Below are positions 1 to 9,248 of a stretch of DNA of 64,000 nt, piece after piece. Source of the DNA: Ignavibacteriales bacterium (GTDB lineage: Bacteria > Bacteroidota > Ignavibacteria > Ignavibacteriales > Melioribacteraceae); assembly GCA_020061355.1 (NCBI GenBank), contig JAGUYK010000026.1:44949-108948 (forward strand), read 5' to 3'. A model generated the notes under the pieces. That model did no database searches. It worked only from the letters and a program-made list of their open reading frames with translations, and was not told the origin of the DNA. The position numbers and the translations under genes were made by a program. How positions within the stretch are numbered: the stretch's first letter is position 1; each line of letters starts with the position of its first letter.

Positions 1-1504
1 CTACCTTTGTTTTTAACAATTGATAAACTGTAATAAGTTTTTGTCGAGTCTCTCTTGGAATTATTACCTCATCGATATATCCCCTTTCGGCTGCAATATA
101 AGGATTGGCAAATTTTTCAATATAGTCAGAAAGCATGTCTACTAATTTTTTAGCTGGATCTTTTGCAGTAGTAATCTCTTTTTTGAAAATAATTTCAACA
201 GCTCCTTTAGGGCCCATAACAGCAATTTCTGCACTTGGCCAAGCAAAATTAAAATCACCTCTAATGTGTTTAGAGTTCATAACATCGTATGCACCTCCGT
301 ATGCTTTACGTGTAATGACCGTTACTTTAGGCACCGTTGCTTCACAAAATGCAAAAAGTAATTTTGAACCATGTCTAATAATTCCATTCCACTCCTGTTC
401 TGTACCGGGTAAGAAACCGGGTACGTCTTCCAGAACCAGTAATGGAATATTAAAAGCATCGCAGAATCTTATGAATCTAGCTCCTTTAACAGAAGCGTTA
501 ATATCCAAAACACCTGCAAGAACGGACGGTTGATTTGCAATAACACCAATAGACAGTCCCCCAACTCTTCCAAATCCAACAATAATATTCTCAGCATAAT
601 TTGAATGAACCTCTAAGAATTCACCATTGTCCAGCAGTAGATTAATAATCTCCTTCATATCATACGGTTTGTTGGGATTGTCGGGAATAATTGCATCAAG
701 TTCCGTTACAGGATTTTCATTTTCAAAATCAAATTCTTTCTCAGGCGGAAGATCCTTCCAATTAAGCGGCATATAATTAAGCAGTTTTCGAATGTTTTCA
801 AGGACTTCAACTTCACTATCAAAAGCAAAATGGGCGACACCACTTTTTATTGAATGTGTCTCAGCTCCACCTAAATCTTCAAAGCTAACTTCTTCATGCG
901 TTACAGTTTTAACAACATTGGGTCCTGTAACAAACATATGACTTGTGTTCTTCACCATGAAAATAAAGTCCGTAATTGCCGGTGAATAGACCGCGCCGCC
1001 TGCACATGGACCTAATACAGCTGAAATTTGAGGAATCACACCTGATGCGAGAGTATTTCTCAAAAATATGTCAGCATAACCGCCAAGGCTCACTACACCT
1101 TCCTGAATTCTTGCACCACCACTATCATTTAATCCGATTAGAGGGATCCCAATCTTCATTGCCATATCCATAATTTTGCAAATTTTTTCTGCATGCGTTT
1201 CCGAAAGTGAACCGCCAAATACAGTAAAGTCCTGACTGAAAATTGCAATCTGTCTTCCGTCAATTTTTGCAAATCCGGTTATAACCCCATCACCGGGTAT
1301 TCTCTGCTTATCAATTCCAAAATCTGTTGATCTGTGTTTTACAAATAGATCGACCTCTTGAAAGCTTCCCTCATCTACAAGTAGTTGGACTCTTTCCCGA
1401 GCCGTAAGTTTCCCTTTAGCATGCTGCTGTTTTATTTTATCTTCACCGCCGCCAAGTTTTGCTTCTTCGCGGAGTTTAAGAAGTTTTTCAATTTTATCTT
1501 TCAT
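1..1504 (-). CDS. Acyl-CoA carboxylase, carboxyltransferase (beta) subunit, 3' end cut by window
   Basis: Biotin-dependent carboxyltransferase of the PccB/MmdA family, which moves CO2 between carboxybiotin and an acyl-CoA such as propionyl-CoA. My reading of the minus strand from the ATG at 1504 gives [20 protein letters not shown], then the family hallmarks [20 protein letters not shown]-like [29 protein letters not shown] and [12 protein letters not shown] in the N half, and [20 protein letters not shown] and [12 protein letters not shown] in the C half. The frame is still open at base 1 after about 501 residues, so roughly the last 10-20 residues are outside the window. No biotin carboxylase or biotin carrier gene is visible. 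It lies 8 bases after the ABC ATPase gene, probably in the same transcript. Whether the substrate is propionyl-, methylmalonyl- or another acyl-CoA cannot be told from this sequence. Confidence 0.93.
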   Translation of the reverse strand, partial: MKDKIEKLLKLREEAKLGGGEDKIKQQHAKGKLTARERVQLLVDEGSFQEVDLFVKHRSTDFGIDKQRIPGDGVITGFAKIDGRQIAIFSQDFTVFGGSLSETHAEKICKIMDMAMKIGIPLIGLNDSGGARIQEGVVSLGGYADIFLRNTLASGVIPQISAVLGPCAGGAVYSPAITDFIFMVKNTSHMFVTGPNVVKTVTHEEVSFEDLGGAETHSIKSGVAHFAFDSEVEVLENIRKLLNYMPLNWKDLPPEKEFDFENENPVTELDAIIPDNPNKPYDMKEIINLLLDNGEFLEVHSNYAENIIVGFGRVGGLSIGVIANQPSVLAGVLDINASVKGARFIRFCDAFNIPLLVLEDVPGFLPGTEQEWNGIIRHGSKLLFAFCEATVPKVTVITRKAYGGAYDVMNSKHIRGDFNFAWPSAEIAVMGPKGAVEIIFKKEITTAKDPAKKLVDMLSDYIEKFANPYIAAERGYIDEVIIPRETRQKLITVYQLLKTKV

Positions 1505-1512
1505 ACAATCCT

Positions 1513-2259
1513 TTAGATTGATATGTGAAGTAATTTTTGAGAATCAAGTCCTATAAATAATGATTCTATTTGTTCTCTGTAGGAAATAAAAATATTGGAG
1601 TTAAAAAGAAAAGAATTACGTAGTATCTGAAATTCAATTTCAAGAGTAGAGAATATCCGACCCGGGTCTTTACTCATTAGATACAATTTATCTGATAAAA
1701 ATATGGCTTCACTGATATTCGTTGTTGCAAGTAAAATCGTAATCCCGGTTATTTCATTAATTCGTCTGACCAATTGGTAAATTTCAATTTTTGTTTCATC
1801 GTCCATTTTGTTAAAAGGCTCATCTAAGCAGATACAAATAGGATTATTAGCAAGTGAACGTGCAAGTGAAATTCGAAACCTGAAACCTATACTTCTATTA
1901 TTAGGGTAATGATATTCGTAACCTTCCAAACCAACTAGATTTGTTAATTCATCTATGTTTACTTGAGCAGTTTTACCAGTTCCAAACAATATATTTTCCT
2001 TAACCGATAACCATGGGAACGATGACGGTTCTGATGGGATTAGAATTACTTTCCCTTCTTTCTGCTTAATAATCTGTCCGGAAGTTTCCCTCTCAAGTCC
2101 TGATATTATTTTTAACAAGGAAGATTTACCTGAACCGACTGGTGCAATAACAGAAGTGATTTTGGACCCTATTATAGCAAATGAAAGGTCGCCGAATAAA
2201 TTAATCTTTGACCCGTACTCATCGGAATATATTTTAGTAATATTCTTAAGTTCGATCAT
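1513..2259 (-). CDS. ABC transporter ATP-binding protein, NitT/TauT-like, divergent
   Basis: A 248-residue ATPase that should energise import with the permease encoded just upstream. Walker A ([11 protein letters not shown], about residues 39-49) and Walker B (ICICLDEPF) are intact, and the tail [17 protein letters not shown] is typical of nitrate/sulfonate/taurine-type importers. Other motifs are unusual. The Q-loop position reads IPSEPSS rather than FQEPAL, the LSGGQ signature reads [14 protein letters not shown], and the H-loop reads [10 protein letters not shown] where VTHDI is expected. It overlaps the permease gene by 4 bases (ATGA), a translationally coupled pair. The family and partner are clear from the sequence. 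The substrate is unknown because no periplasmic binding protein is present in the window, and ATPase activity is uncertain given the changed loops. Confidence 0.85.
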   Translation of the reverse strand: MIELKNITKIYSDEYGSKINLFGDLSFAIIGSKITSVIAPVGSGKSSLLKIISGLERETSGQIIKQKEGKVILIPSEPSSFPWLSVKENILFGTGKTAQVNIDELTNLVGLEGYEYHYPNNRSIGFRFRISLARSLANNPICICLDEPFNKMDDETKIEIYQLVRRINEITGITILLATTNISEAIFLSDKLYLMSKDPGRIFSTLEIEFQILRNSFLFNSNIFISYREQIESLFIGLDSQKLLHISI

Positions 2260-3020
2260 GCTTCCCAGAAAACTATTTTTTCATTTATAAAATTTATGAC
2301 TACACTCCCAAGAAATATCAAGAGACTGATTACTATTGCGATTGAAAATAATCCTGTAAAATCATTATAATTCAGAGCAGTTCTGTAAACACCACCAAAT
2401 CCGTTAATCTCGTTTATGAATTCATAGATCATAACAAGAATCCATAAGTAATAATGGATTCTGGAGAATTCCGATATGAATTTCGGTTGAATATTCTTAA
2501 ATATTACCTGTCTATATATATCCGTTTTCTTCAGTCCAAGGTTCATCGCTACATCAACATATGTTCTGTTGCAGGTTTTTGCAGAAGTTAAAAAAGCACT
2601 TATCATTAATAAGCATGAACTTAAGAATGCGAAAAGAATTTCAGCAGCAATAGAGTTAGCGAACCAATAAGAAAAAAGTATAGCAAAGAAAAATGCGGGA
2701 AAATATCTAAATATTTTCAGCTTCTCAATTACTTCGGAATATTCAAAAAATATCTTCAGCAGGTAACTGGAAAACAGGAATATTACTATATATGAAACTG
2801 CCAACGTAAAGTAGATGGTTGTAGTAGTGATAGCCATTGTTTCAACTAAGCTGTAATCAATCCAGATTGAAATAAAAGATTCCAATAACATGCTCGGTTT
2901 AGGCAGGATTTTATTGTAAGGGAGAATAAATTCAAACAGAATGAAATAGACAAATAGAATGGCTATCAAGAATAGAATTTTTGATTTTACCAATTTGTTA
3001 TTGTTCGGCTCTTCTTTCAT
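2256..3020 (-). CDS. ABC transporter permease, SsuC/TauC-like (BPD_transp_1)
   Basis: A 254-residue inner-membrane permease with about six hydrophobic segments; the first (residues about 15-35) follows a charged N-terminus. The cytoplasmic EAA-type coupling loop is recognisable as VDVAMNLGLKKTDIYRQVIF near residue 155, with G in the expected position. Length matches importers of the nitrate/sulfonate/taurine class. It is translated just before its ATPase, with a 4-base overlap. A gap of 62 bases separates it from the upstream MBL-fold gene, so it may belong to an aroC-led transcript or have its own promoter. No solute-binding lipoprotein adjoins it. Substrate unknown. Confidence 0.82.
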   Translation of the reverse strand: MKEEPNNNKLVKSKILFLIAILFVYFILFEFILPYNKILPKPSMLLESFISIWIDYSLVETMAITTTTIYFTLAVSYIVIFLFSSYLLKIFFEYSEVIEKLKIFRYFPAFFFAILFSYWFANSIAAEILFAFLSSCLLMISAFLTSAKTCNRTYVDVAMNLGLKKTDIYRQVIFKNIQPKFISEFSRIHYYLWILVMIYEFINEINGFGGVYRTALNYNDFTGLFSIAIVISLLIFLGSVVINFINEKIVFWEA

Positions 3021-3082
3021 CGTCCCGCAATTTTAATTAAATCCGTCTAAAATATATCTAATGATATTCGTCTTATCAAATT

Positions 3083-3730
3083 TTAGTTTTCTCTAAAGAA
3101 TGGATTATTTGCTTTCTCATATCCGATAGTACTTTCAGATTCATGCCCGGGATATATTTTTACATCATCGCTCAAGACAAATAATTTATTTGTAATGGAA
3201 TTTATAAGTGTATTATAATCTCCTCCCCATAAATCAGTTCGTCCTATACTTCCATTAAATAAAGCATCACCGGTAAAGCAGATTTTTTCTTTTTCGAAGT
3301 AGATACAGAACTCACCCGGGGAATGACCTGGAGTAAATAAAAATTTTCCTGATGATGAACCAATAAATATTTCTTTCCCGTCGGAAATCATTTCATCGGG
3401 TTTAGGCGAAGGAGTTAATTGAGTACCATAAATATTAGCCTGTTCAACCATGAGGTCAAGTAGAAATAGATCTTCTTCCGGAGCTAAAAAAATCGGATTA
3501 TATTTTTCTTTTATGAAAGAATTGCCAAATATGTGATCGATGTGACAATGTGTATTGACAAGATACTTAATTCTGAGTTGTTTGCTTGTAATAAAGTTAC
3601 TCAATAGTTCTCTTTCCTTATCATCATAACAGCCCGGATCGATTATTGCCGCTTCTTTAGATTCATCATCAGAAACAATATAGGTGTTTTCTAAAAAAGG
3701 ATTAAAGATATATTTCTTAATTGTGAGCAT
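3083..3730 (-). CDS. MBL-fold metallo-hydrolase (glyoxalase II-like)
   Basis: A 215-residue soluble metallo-beta-lactamase-fold hydrolase. The zinc ligand motif HxHxDH is present as THCHIDHIFG (near residue 60). Further ligands fit FTPGHSPGEFC (His), FTGDALFNGSIGRTDL (Asp) and IYPGHESEST (His), the pattern of the YcbL/glyoxalase II-like group. Such enzymes hydrolyse thioesters like S-lactoylglutathione, but this short form lacks the C-terminal glutathione-binding domain of classic glyoxalase II, so the natural substrate is open. It starts 3 bases after the aroC stop and is surely co-transcribed with it. The functional link to chorismate synthesis is not evident. Confidence 0.9.
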   Translation of the reverse strand: MLTIKKYIFNPFLENTYIVSDDESKEAAIIDPGCYDDKERELLSNFITSKQLRIKYLVNTHCHIDHIFGNSFIKEKYNPIFLAPEEDLFLLDLMVEQANIYGTQLTPSPKPDEMISDGKEIFIGSSSGKFLFTPGHSPGEFCIYFEKEKICFTGDALFNGSIGRTDLWGGDYNTLINSITNKLFVLSDDVKIYPGHESESTIGYEKANNPFFREN

Positions 3731-3733
3731 AAA

Positions 3734-4930
3734 CTACTTTTTAAAATTTCTTTTTATTCTGACGATCATTTTTTTATTGAAGCTATTAAAGTTATCTCTG
3801 GTCTCGTCCATTGAATCACCACCGAATTTATCGAGGAATCTATTTGCAATAACCCAGGCAGTCATGGATTCACCTATTACAGAACAAGCCGGGACAGCTA
3901 CAAAATCACTCCGCTCTCTTCTCGCCTCAACCTTTTTAAACGATTTCAGATCAATTGTAGAAATCGGATTCATTAATGTTGATATTGGTTTCATCGATGC
4001 ACGTATAATAATGGGTAAACCTGTGGAAATCCCTCCTTCAATTCCGCCGGCTCTATTTGTTCTTCGTGTAATCAAGTTATTTCTATAAATTATCTCATCA
4101 TGAACGTCAGACCCAAATTTATCTGCAGAACCAAAACCTTCACCAATTTCAACTCCTTTTACTGCATTAATAGACATGATCGCATGTGCAAGATCGGCAT
4201 CCAAACGGGAATCATAACTTGTAAAACTTCCGAGACCAACCGGGACTCCCGATACTATCACATAAAAAGTTCCGCCTAAAGTATCTCCATTTTTTTTAGC
4301 TGATTTTATTTTTTTAATAATTCTTTCTTCCTGAATTTTATCAATCACCCGAACCGCACTTTGATCTGCATTATAACTTAAACTCTTAAGATTGATTAGA
4401 TTCTTTTCAAATAGTTTTTCTTGATCTTTACTATAAACTCCTCCTATACTTTCAACATAACTACCTACAAATATTCCAAACTCCTCAAGAAATCTTCTTG
4501 CAACTGAACAGGCGGCAACTCTTGCAGCAGTTTCCCTTGCGCTTGATCTTTCAATAGAATTTCTAATGTCGTCATAATCATATTTTGAAACTCCAACCAA
4601 ATCAGCATGTCCCGGCCTGGGGACTGTAATCACTTCAGATTTACTATCCGAAGGTTCAACACTCATTATATCTTTCCAATTTTCCCAATCCTTATTCCAT
4701 ATAATCATTGATATAGGTGAGCCAAGAGTTTTACCATATCGAATTCCGGAAATTAACTCAACCTGATCCGATTCAATTTTCATTCTTAATCCTCGTCCAT
4801 AACCGCCCTGCCGTCGTTTAAGATGACCGTTGATATAATTCCCGGGTATTTTGAGATTAGATGGAAAACCGGAAACGATTGTTACTAATCCTTTTCCGTG
4901 GGATTCACCTGCTGTGGTAAAATTTATCAT
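3734..4930 (-). CDS. aroC: Chorismate synthase
   Basis: Last enzyme of the shikimate pathway: converts 5-enolpyruvylshikimate 3-phosphate to chorismate using reduced FMN. The 398-residue protein shows the family signatures in order: GESHGKGLVTIVSGFP at the N-terminus, RRQGGYGRGLRM, the phosphate/FMN site VPRPGHADLVG, the RSSARETAARVAA block around residue 130, GGIEGGISTG, and RSDFVAVPACSVIGESM near the C-end. Length is normal. The ATG at 4930 lies 34 bases after a strong terminator hairpin that closes the upstream htrA operon, so aroC must have its own promoter in or near that short gap. A TATATTTG box (4956-4963) fits the Bacteroidota -7 element, but I find no good -33 partner. Confidence 0.98.
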   Translation of the reverse strand: MINFTTAGESHGKGLVTIVSGFPSNLKIPGNYINGHLKRRQGGYGRGLRMKIESDQVELISGIRYGKTLGSPISMIIWNKDWENWKDIMSVEPSDSKSEVITVPRPGHADLVGVSKYDYDDIRNSIERSSARETAARVAACSVARRFLEEFGIFVGSYVESIGGVYSKDQEKLFEKNLINLKSLSYNADQSAVRVIDKIQEERIIKKIKSAKKNGDTLGGTFYVIVSGVPVGLGSFTSYDSRLDADLAHAIMSINAVKGVEIGEGFGSADKFGSDVHDEIIYRNNLITRRTNRAGGIEGGISTGLPIIIRASMKPISTLMNPISTIDLKSFKKVEARRERSDFVAVPACSVIGESMTAWVIANRFLDKFGGDSMDETRDNFNSFNKKMIVRIKRNFKK

Positions 4931-4964
4931 AGTCTTCTTTACAATTGTTTATGCACAAATATAA

Positions 4965-4993
4965 AAAAAGCGTCCGAATAGTGGACGCTTTTT
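4965..4993 (-). terminator. Rho-independent terminator of the htrA operon
   Basis: Perfect 11-bp stem: AAAAAGCGTCC (4965-4975) pairs with GGACGCTTTTT (4983-4993) around a 7-base loop. Read on the minus strand, the GC-rich core is followed by a run of seven U (complement of the A-run at 4963-4969). It lies 23 bases beyond the htrA stop. The T-run on the other side means it could also work on plus-strand transcripts. Confidence 0.92.
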
Positions 4994-5016
4994 ATTTATA
5001 GTAAAGTATTTTCTAA

Positions 5017-6519
5017 TTATTTCGGAATCTCAACTCCAACCAGTCTTGAGGTTCCCTGACTGTCAACAATCCTAAGTAAAACCGCTTGACCTTTTTTACT
5101 TTCTATAATTTCCTGAAGATCGGAAACACTGGAAATATCTTTGCGATCGGCGGAGGTGATGACCAGTCCTCGTGTTATTCGCTGATTGTAAGCCTTACCA
5201 AAGTTTTTAACATCACTAATTATAACACTATTATTAACTTTGAATTGCTTTGATTCATCATCGGACATATTCCTTACGGTCATTCCAAGCTCTTCAAATA
5301 CAACTTCTTTAACATCTTTATTTTTATCATTCTTACCTTTATTTAAAGCGGGTACAGTTTTCTTATCATTCTCATCATCACGAGTTTTAAGTGTGACATA
5401 TCTTTCAATTTCTTTACCGTCACGGAATAATGTTAATCTTACCTGAGATCCGGCTCTTTTGGAAGCAATATAAGATTGGAGTTCATTCGGTTGATTAACT
5501 TCACGCTCATCAACTTTAAAGATGATGTCACCCTGTTTGATATCTTCTTTTTCTGCAGAACCGCCCTTAACAATATCCTGAATAATTACACCTTTAGGAT
5601 CTTTCATTCCAAGTGCTTTTGCTGTTGCTACATCAACTTCGGCAATTTGAACTCCAATATATCCTCTACTTACCTTACCGTTAGCAATTAAATCATTAGC
5701 AACAGATTTTGCCAGATTAATAGGTATAGCAAAACCATATCCGATATAACGCTGCGTCATACCGTCTGTAGCTATAGCACTATTCACACCAATAACAGCT
5801 CCGTTTAGATCTACGAGAGCACCACCGCTATTACCTGGATTAATTGCTGCATCTGTTTGAATAAAGTTTTCAATTCCATAACCGAGTTCGTCACGTATTA
5901 TATTTATGTTTCTTCCTGTCGCACTAATAATTCCGGCTGTAACTGTGGAAGAAAGTGATAAGGGATTGCCAATTGCCATAACCCACTGTCCAACCTTTAT
6001 ATTATCTGAGTTTCCCAAGTAAGCTTCCGGTAGATTACTAGCTTCAATTTTAATTATAGCTAAATCTGTAAGCGGATCCGTACCTACAACGGTAGCGTCA
6101 TATTCGCGTTTATTTTGCATTGAAACTCTTACCTGGCTAGCATCTTCAACCACGTGGTTATTTGTAAGTATAAAACCATCATCGCTTATTATAATTCCGC
6201 TGCCACCGCCCTGCTGCTCTCTTGGAACATCATCCCTGAATGGGAAAAAGAAATGAAAACCTTCCGGCAATTTATTTTTAACTTTTGATACAACTGTTAT
6301 TTGAACGATTGAAGGTGTTACATTTTCTGCAACATTTACAAAAGCATTATTAAAAGCTTCTGCCTGAGGATCAAGTTGCTCGAATGGAGGCTTGGTTGCT
6401 CCGATTGTAATATCTGCATAACTTGGTCTTACAAGACCAAAACCGGAAACTAAAATTGCTCCGAATACAATCCCTATGAACACCAGGGATATTGTTCCAA
6501 TTAAATTCTTTCTACGCAT
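5017..6519 (-). CDS. Do/HtrA-family periplasmic serine protease (DegP/DegQ-like)
   Basis: Periplasmic protease/chaperone for misfolded envelope proteins. The 500-residue protein has a membrane-spanning or signal segment at residues 8-30, then a trypsin-like domain. The catalytic triad is visible: His122 in LTNNHVVEDA, Asp152 in DPLTDLAII and Ser231 in NPGNSGGALV. Two PDZ domains follow: the first at about 275-365 (GYIGVQIAEVD, KGGSAEKEDIKQGD), the second at about 395-498 (GMTVRNMS, RGLVITSADRKDISSVSDL). Length matches DegP/DegQ. The ATG is preceded by a strong AGGAGG-type site. It is the last gene of a pfkB-mtnA-recO-htrA run, 19 bases after recO, and ends at a clear terminator. I do not call DegP versus DegQ. 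Confidence 0.95.
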   Translation of the reverse strand: MRRKNLIGTISLVFIGIVFGAILVSGFGLVRPSYADITIGATKPPFEQLDPQAEAFNNAFVNVAENVTPSIVQITVVSKVKNKLPEGFHFFFPFRDDVPREQQGGGSGIIISDDGFILTNNHVVEDASQVRVSMQNKREYDATVVGTDPLTDLAIIKIEASNLPEAYLGNSDNIKVGQWVMAIGNPLSLSSTVTAGIISATGRNINIIRDELGYGIENFIQTDAAINPGNSGGALVDLNGAVIGVNSAIATDGMTQRYIGYGFAIPINLAKSVANDLIANGKVSRGYIGVQIAEVDVATAKALGMKDPKGVIIQDIVKGGSAEKEDIKQGDIIFKVDEREVNQPNELQSYIASKRAGSQVRLTLFRDGKEIERYVTLKTRDDENDKKTVPALNKGKNDKNKDVKEVVFEELGMTVRNMSDDESKQFKVNNSVIISDVKNFGKAYNQRITRGLVITSADRKDISSVSDLQEIIESKKGQAVLLRIVDSQGTSRLVGVEIPK

Positions 6520-6538
6520 TTATTCTTTCCTCCTAATA

Positions 6539-7276
6539 CTATAACAATTCTAATGATTTTAGACCTTTAAATTCCTGAATATTATACTTTAGAAATTTCT
6601 CGAGCATTCTAATTATTCGGTCAAGGTCCCTTTGTTTATACTTAATTTCATTTTGTTTGTGGTTTAGACAAATAAATAAATTGAAAAGTTCCTTTTCTAA
6701 TTCAAGGTGGACTAATCTATCCGACTTGCAATCAGAACAGATTATACCAGAATCATAATTAAAACCAACAGTTTGGTTCGTATTTATTAGAGTTTCGCAC
6801 TGCGAGCATTTATCAATGGATATTGCATAACCAATCTCCTTAATAAAAAAGATGAGATATTTAGTAAAAAATAATTTCGGATCTCTAAGGGGGTGATTTA
6901 ATATTTCCAGTGCTTTTACTGTCCCGATGAATAATTTTTTATGTGCTTCATTTTCTGACACTAGGTTTGATAGGAGTTCAACAATCGCTGATGCGTACTG
7001 CATTCTTTGGAAATCTTCCTTGATAACTCCAAAATGATTTAATAAATCTACATCACTTACAATTTGAATATCCCTTGTCTCTTTCTTATATAAAACTATC
7101 TGAACGTAATTAAATGAATCGAGTATTAAACCGAGTTTTGATTTGGAAGAACGTGCACCTTTTATAATAGCCGTAAGTTTTCCAAATTCCTCAGTGAAGA
7201 AATGAATTATTCTGCTTGAATCCCCATAATCTAATTTGCGCAGAACTATGGCTTCGGTTTTTAGAAGTTCAGACAT
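6539..7276 (-). CDS. recO: DNA repair protein RecO
   Basis: Recombination mediator that works with RecR to load RecA onto SSB-coated single-stranded DNA in the RecF pathway. The 245-residue protein starts with the typical N-terminal OB-fold (TEAIVLRKLDYGDSSRIIHFFTE, then GKLTAIIKGARSSKSKLG). The helical C-terminal part holds a four-cysteine zinc site: CSQCETL and ICSDC, spaced as in many RecO proteins. Length is normal. It begins 1 base after the mtnA stop, so translation is probably coupled. The grouping with mtnA has no obvious functional meaning. Confidence 0.93.
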   Translation of the reverse strand: MSELLKTEAIVLRKLDYGDSSRIIHFFTEEFGKLTAIIKGARSSKSKLGLILDSFNYVQIVLYKKETRDIQIVSDVDLLNHFGVIKEDFQRMQYASAIVELLSNLVSENEAHKKLFIGTVKALEILNHPLRDPKLFFTKYLIFFIKEIGYAISIDKCSQCETLINTNQTVGFNYDSGIICSDCKSDRLVHLELEKELFNLFICLNHKQNEIKYKQRDLDRIIRMLEKFLKYNIQEFKGLKSLELL

Positions 7277-7277
7277 C

Positions 7278-8279
7278 TTAAAACTTGTAAGGAGGATAGA
7301 AAACTGCTCTCTCGGTTATGATTGCAGTTATTAAATCATTCGGTGTAATATCAAATGCCGGGCAATAAGCATCATAATCCGTTGATGTTATCTTAGTATC
7401 TTGAATCTCAAAAAGTTCTTTCCGATTCCTCAGTTCAATCTTTATTTCATTACCAGTTTGTGATTTCTCATCAATAGATGTTGATGGTGCTGCAACATAA
7501 AACGGAATATTATGATGCTTGCATAATACCGCTAAGTTGTAAGTACCTATTTTATTAGCTGTATCACCATTTAAGACAATTCTGTCTGCCCCTGTAATCA
7601 CCAGGTCAACTTCCCCCTCTTTCATAAGCATAGCAGCTGAAGAATCAGTGTTTATCACAAATGGTATTCCGGCTTTCTCTAATTCCCAGGCAGTTAACCT
7701 CGAACCTTGCAGTAAGGGTCTTGTCTCATCAACATAAACTAATTCAACAAGTCCCTGTTCAAATGCATGTTTTATAATATTAAGGGCCGTACCGTCACCG
7801 CCTGTTGCAAGCGCACCGGTATTGCAATGAGTAAGTACACGTGATTTCTTTGCAAAAACCTTTAATCCATTCTTTCCTATAAGATCGCACATTTCAATAT
7901 CGTTGTTATGTATCTCAATTGCTTTCTTAATCAGTATTTTATAAATATTTTCATCAGTCCGATGTTCATTAAAAACTTTTTTCATTTCATCAAGGGCATA
8001 AAAGAGATTAATTGCAGTAGGTCTGGTTCGCTTTAATCTTTCAAAAGCGTTCATAAATATTTGTTGAAGATTTGATTTTGCATTTTTTACAGAAAGAGAC
8101 AATCCATAAGCCGCTGCGATACCAATTGCTGGAGCTCCTCTCACTTCCAATCGTTCAATAGCTAATGCAACCCTTTCAAAGTCATCTGTAATAATGTACT
8201 CTTCTAAAAGAGGAAGTTTCGTTTGATCTATTATGTGAAGTTTATCTTCATTGAATTCTATTGCACGGATTGGATTCAT
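7278..8279 (-). CDS. mtnA: S-methyl-5-thioribose-1-phosphate isomerase
   Basis: Aldose-ketose isomerase of methionine salvage, converting 5-methylthioribose-1-phosphate to the ribulose form; relatives also act on 5-deoxyribose-1-phosphate. An open frame extends upstream to 8312, but I choose the ATG at 8279 (MNPIRAIEFNED), 1 base after the pfkB stop and in line with family N-termini; the longer form would overlap pfkB. That gives 333 residues, a normal length. Motifs: ERLEVRGAPAIGIAAAYGL, catalytic Cys in LTHCNTGALATGG, VDETRPLLQGSRLTAWEL, and catalytic Asp in VITGADRIVLNGDTANKIGT. It is next to a PfkB sugar kinase that could supply the phosphorylated substrate. No other methionine-salvage gene is in the window. 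Confidence 0.96.
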   Translation of the reverse strand: MNPIRAIEFNEDKLHIIDQTKLPLLEEYIITDDFERVALAIERLEVRGAPAIGIAAAYGLSLSVKNAKSNLQQIFMNAFERLKRTRPTAINLFYALDEMKKVFNEHRTDENIYKILIKKAIEIHNNDIEMCDLIGKNGLKVFAKKSRVLTHCNTGALATGGDGTALNIIKHAFEQGLVELVYVDETRPLLQGSRLTAWELEKAGIPFVINTDSSAAMLMKEGEVDLVITGADRIVLNGDTANKIGTYNLAVLCKHHNIPFYVAAPSTSIDEKSQTGNEIKIELRNRKELFEIQDTKITSTDYDAYCPAFDITPNDLITAIITERAVFYPPYKF

Positions 8280-8280
8280 C

Positions 8281-9189
8281 TTAATTAAAACTTGATAGTT
8301 CTCTAAATTCAATGAACCGATTATGGATCTCCAGATAACTTAAGTCTTCTAATCCCTTAGTACTGAATTTTTCCACACAGAAGGATGCCATAACAGATCC
8401 ATAGATTACAGCTCTTTTCAAATTATGGAAAGAGAAATCACGATTTTTGTGAAGGTATCCGGTAAATCCGCCTGCAAAAGCATCACCAGCACCTGTCGGA
8501 TCGAATATATTTTCCATCGGATAAGCGGGCGCGGAAAAAACAGTATTGTTGCCAAATAGTAATGCGCCGTGTTCACCTTTCTTAATAATCAGGTATTCGG
8601 GACCCATACCGATGATTTTATGAGCGGATTTAATTAGATTGGGTTCATTGGATAATAAGCGTGCTTCCGAATCGTTTATGATCAATACATTTACACGTTT
8701 TAATACTTTTAATAAATCATCCAATGCACCGTTGATCCAGAAATTCATTGTATCGCATACTATAAATTTTGGTTCTTCAAGCTGATCGAGAACAGTTATT
8801 TGAAGTGAGGGAGCTATATTACCAAGAATAACAAAAGGACTTTTTTTGTTTCGCGCGGGGATATTCGGGTTGAACCGTTCAAACACATTTAAGTGAGTAT
8901 AAAGTGAATCTCGAACATTTAGGTCGTAGTTATAACGGCACCCGTATCGAAAAGTTTTTGCACCTTCAACAATCTGTAATCCTTCAAGATCCACATTGTG
9001 ATTTTCAAGCATCTTGATATGTTCTATACTGAAGTCATCACCCACAACACCAACGATACTTACCGGACCCGTGAAGTAAGATGCGGCTAATGAAATATAA
9101 GTTGTCGAACCACCTAAAGCATTTTCAATTTTATCGAATGGCGTTTCGATATCATCGAGACCGATTGAACCTACTACTAAAAGTCCCAA
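8281..9189 (-). CDS. PfkB-family carbohydrate (nucleoside or sugar) kinase
   Basis: Ribokinase-fold kinase of 302 residues. It shows the N-terminal glycine motif ALGGSTTYISLAASYF and the C-terminal PfkB signature DPTGAGDAFAGGFTGYL, in which the Asp of GAGD is the catalytic base and the glycines form the anion hole. IIKKGEHGALLF also fits. The start is TTG at 9189: an AAGGAAT site sits 6 bases upstream and MGLLVVGSIG aligns with family N-termini. Only one base separates it from mtnA, which suggests (inference) a role in phosphorylating methylthioribose, 5-deoxyribose or a nucleoside feeding MtnA. PfkB enzymes cannot be assigned a substrate by sequence alone. Confidence 0.88.
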   Translation of the reverse strand: MGLLVVGSIGLDDIETPFDKIENALGGSTTYISLAASYFTGPVSIVGVVGDDFSIEHIKMLENHNVDLEGLQIVEGAKTFRYGCRYNYDLNVRDSLYTHLNVFERFNPNIPARNKKSPFVILGNIAPSLQITVLDQLEEPKFIVCDTMNFWINGALDDLLKVLKRVNVLIINDSEARLLSNEPNLIKSAHKIIGMGPEYLIIKKGEHGALLFGNNTVFSAPAYPMENIFDPTGAGDAFAGGFTGYLHKNRDFSFHNLKRAVIYGSVMASFCVEKFSTKGLEDLSYLEIHNRFIEFRELSSFN

Positions 9190-9248
9190 GTATTATTCCT
9201 TATGATTTATGGTGACTAATATATAAAAAAGAGACTGATTTTTTTCTT

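Noticed and set aside
4956-4963. TATATTTG (minus strand) as an aroC promoter -7 box
   Set aside because: No acceptable -33 element at 19-21 bases; that position lies in the terminator stem. Not called as a feature.
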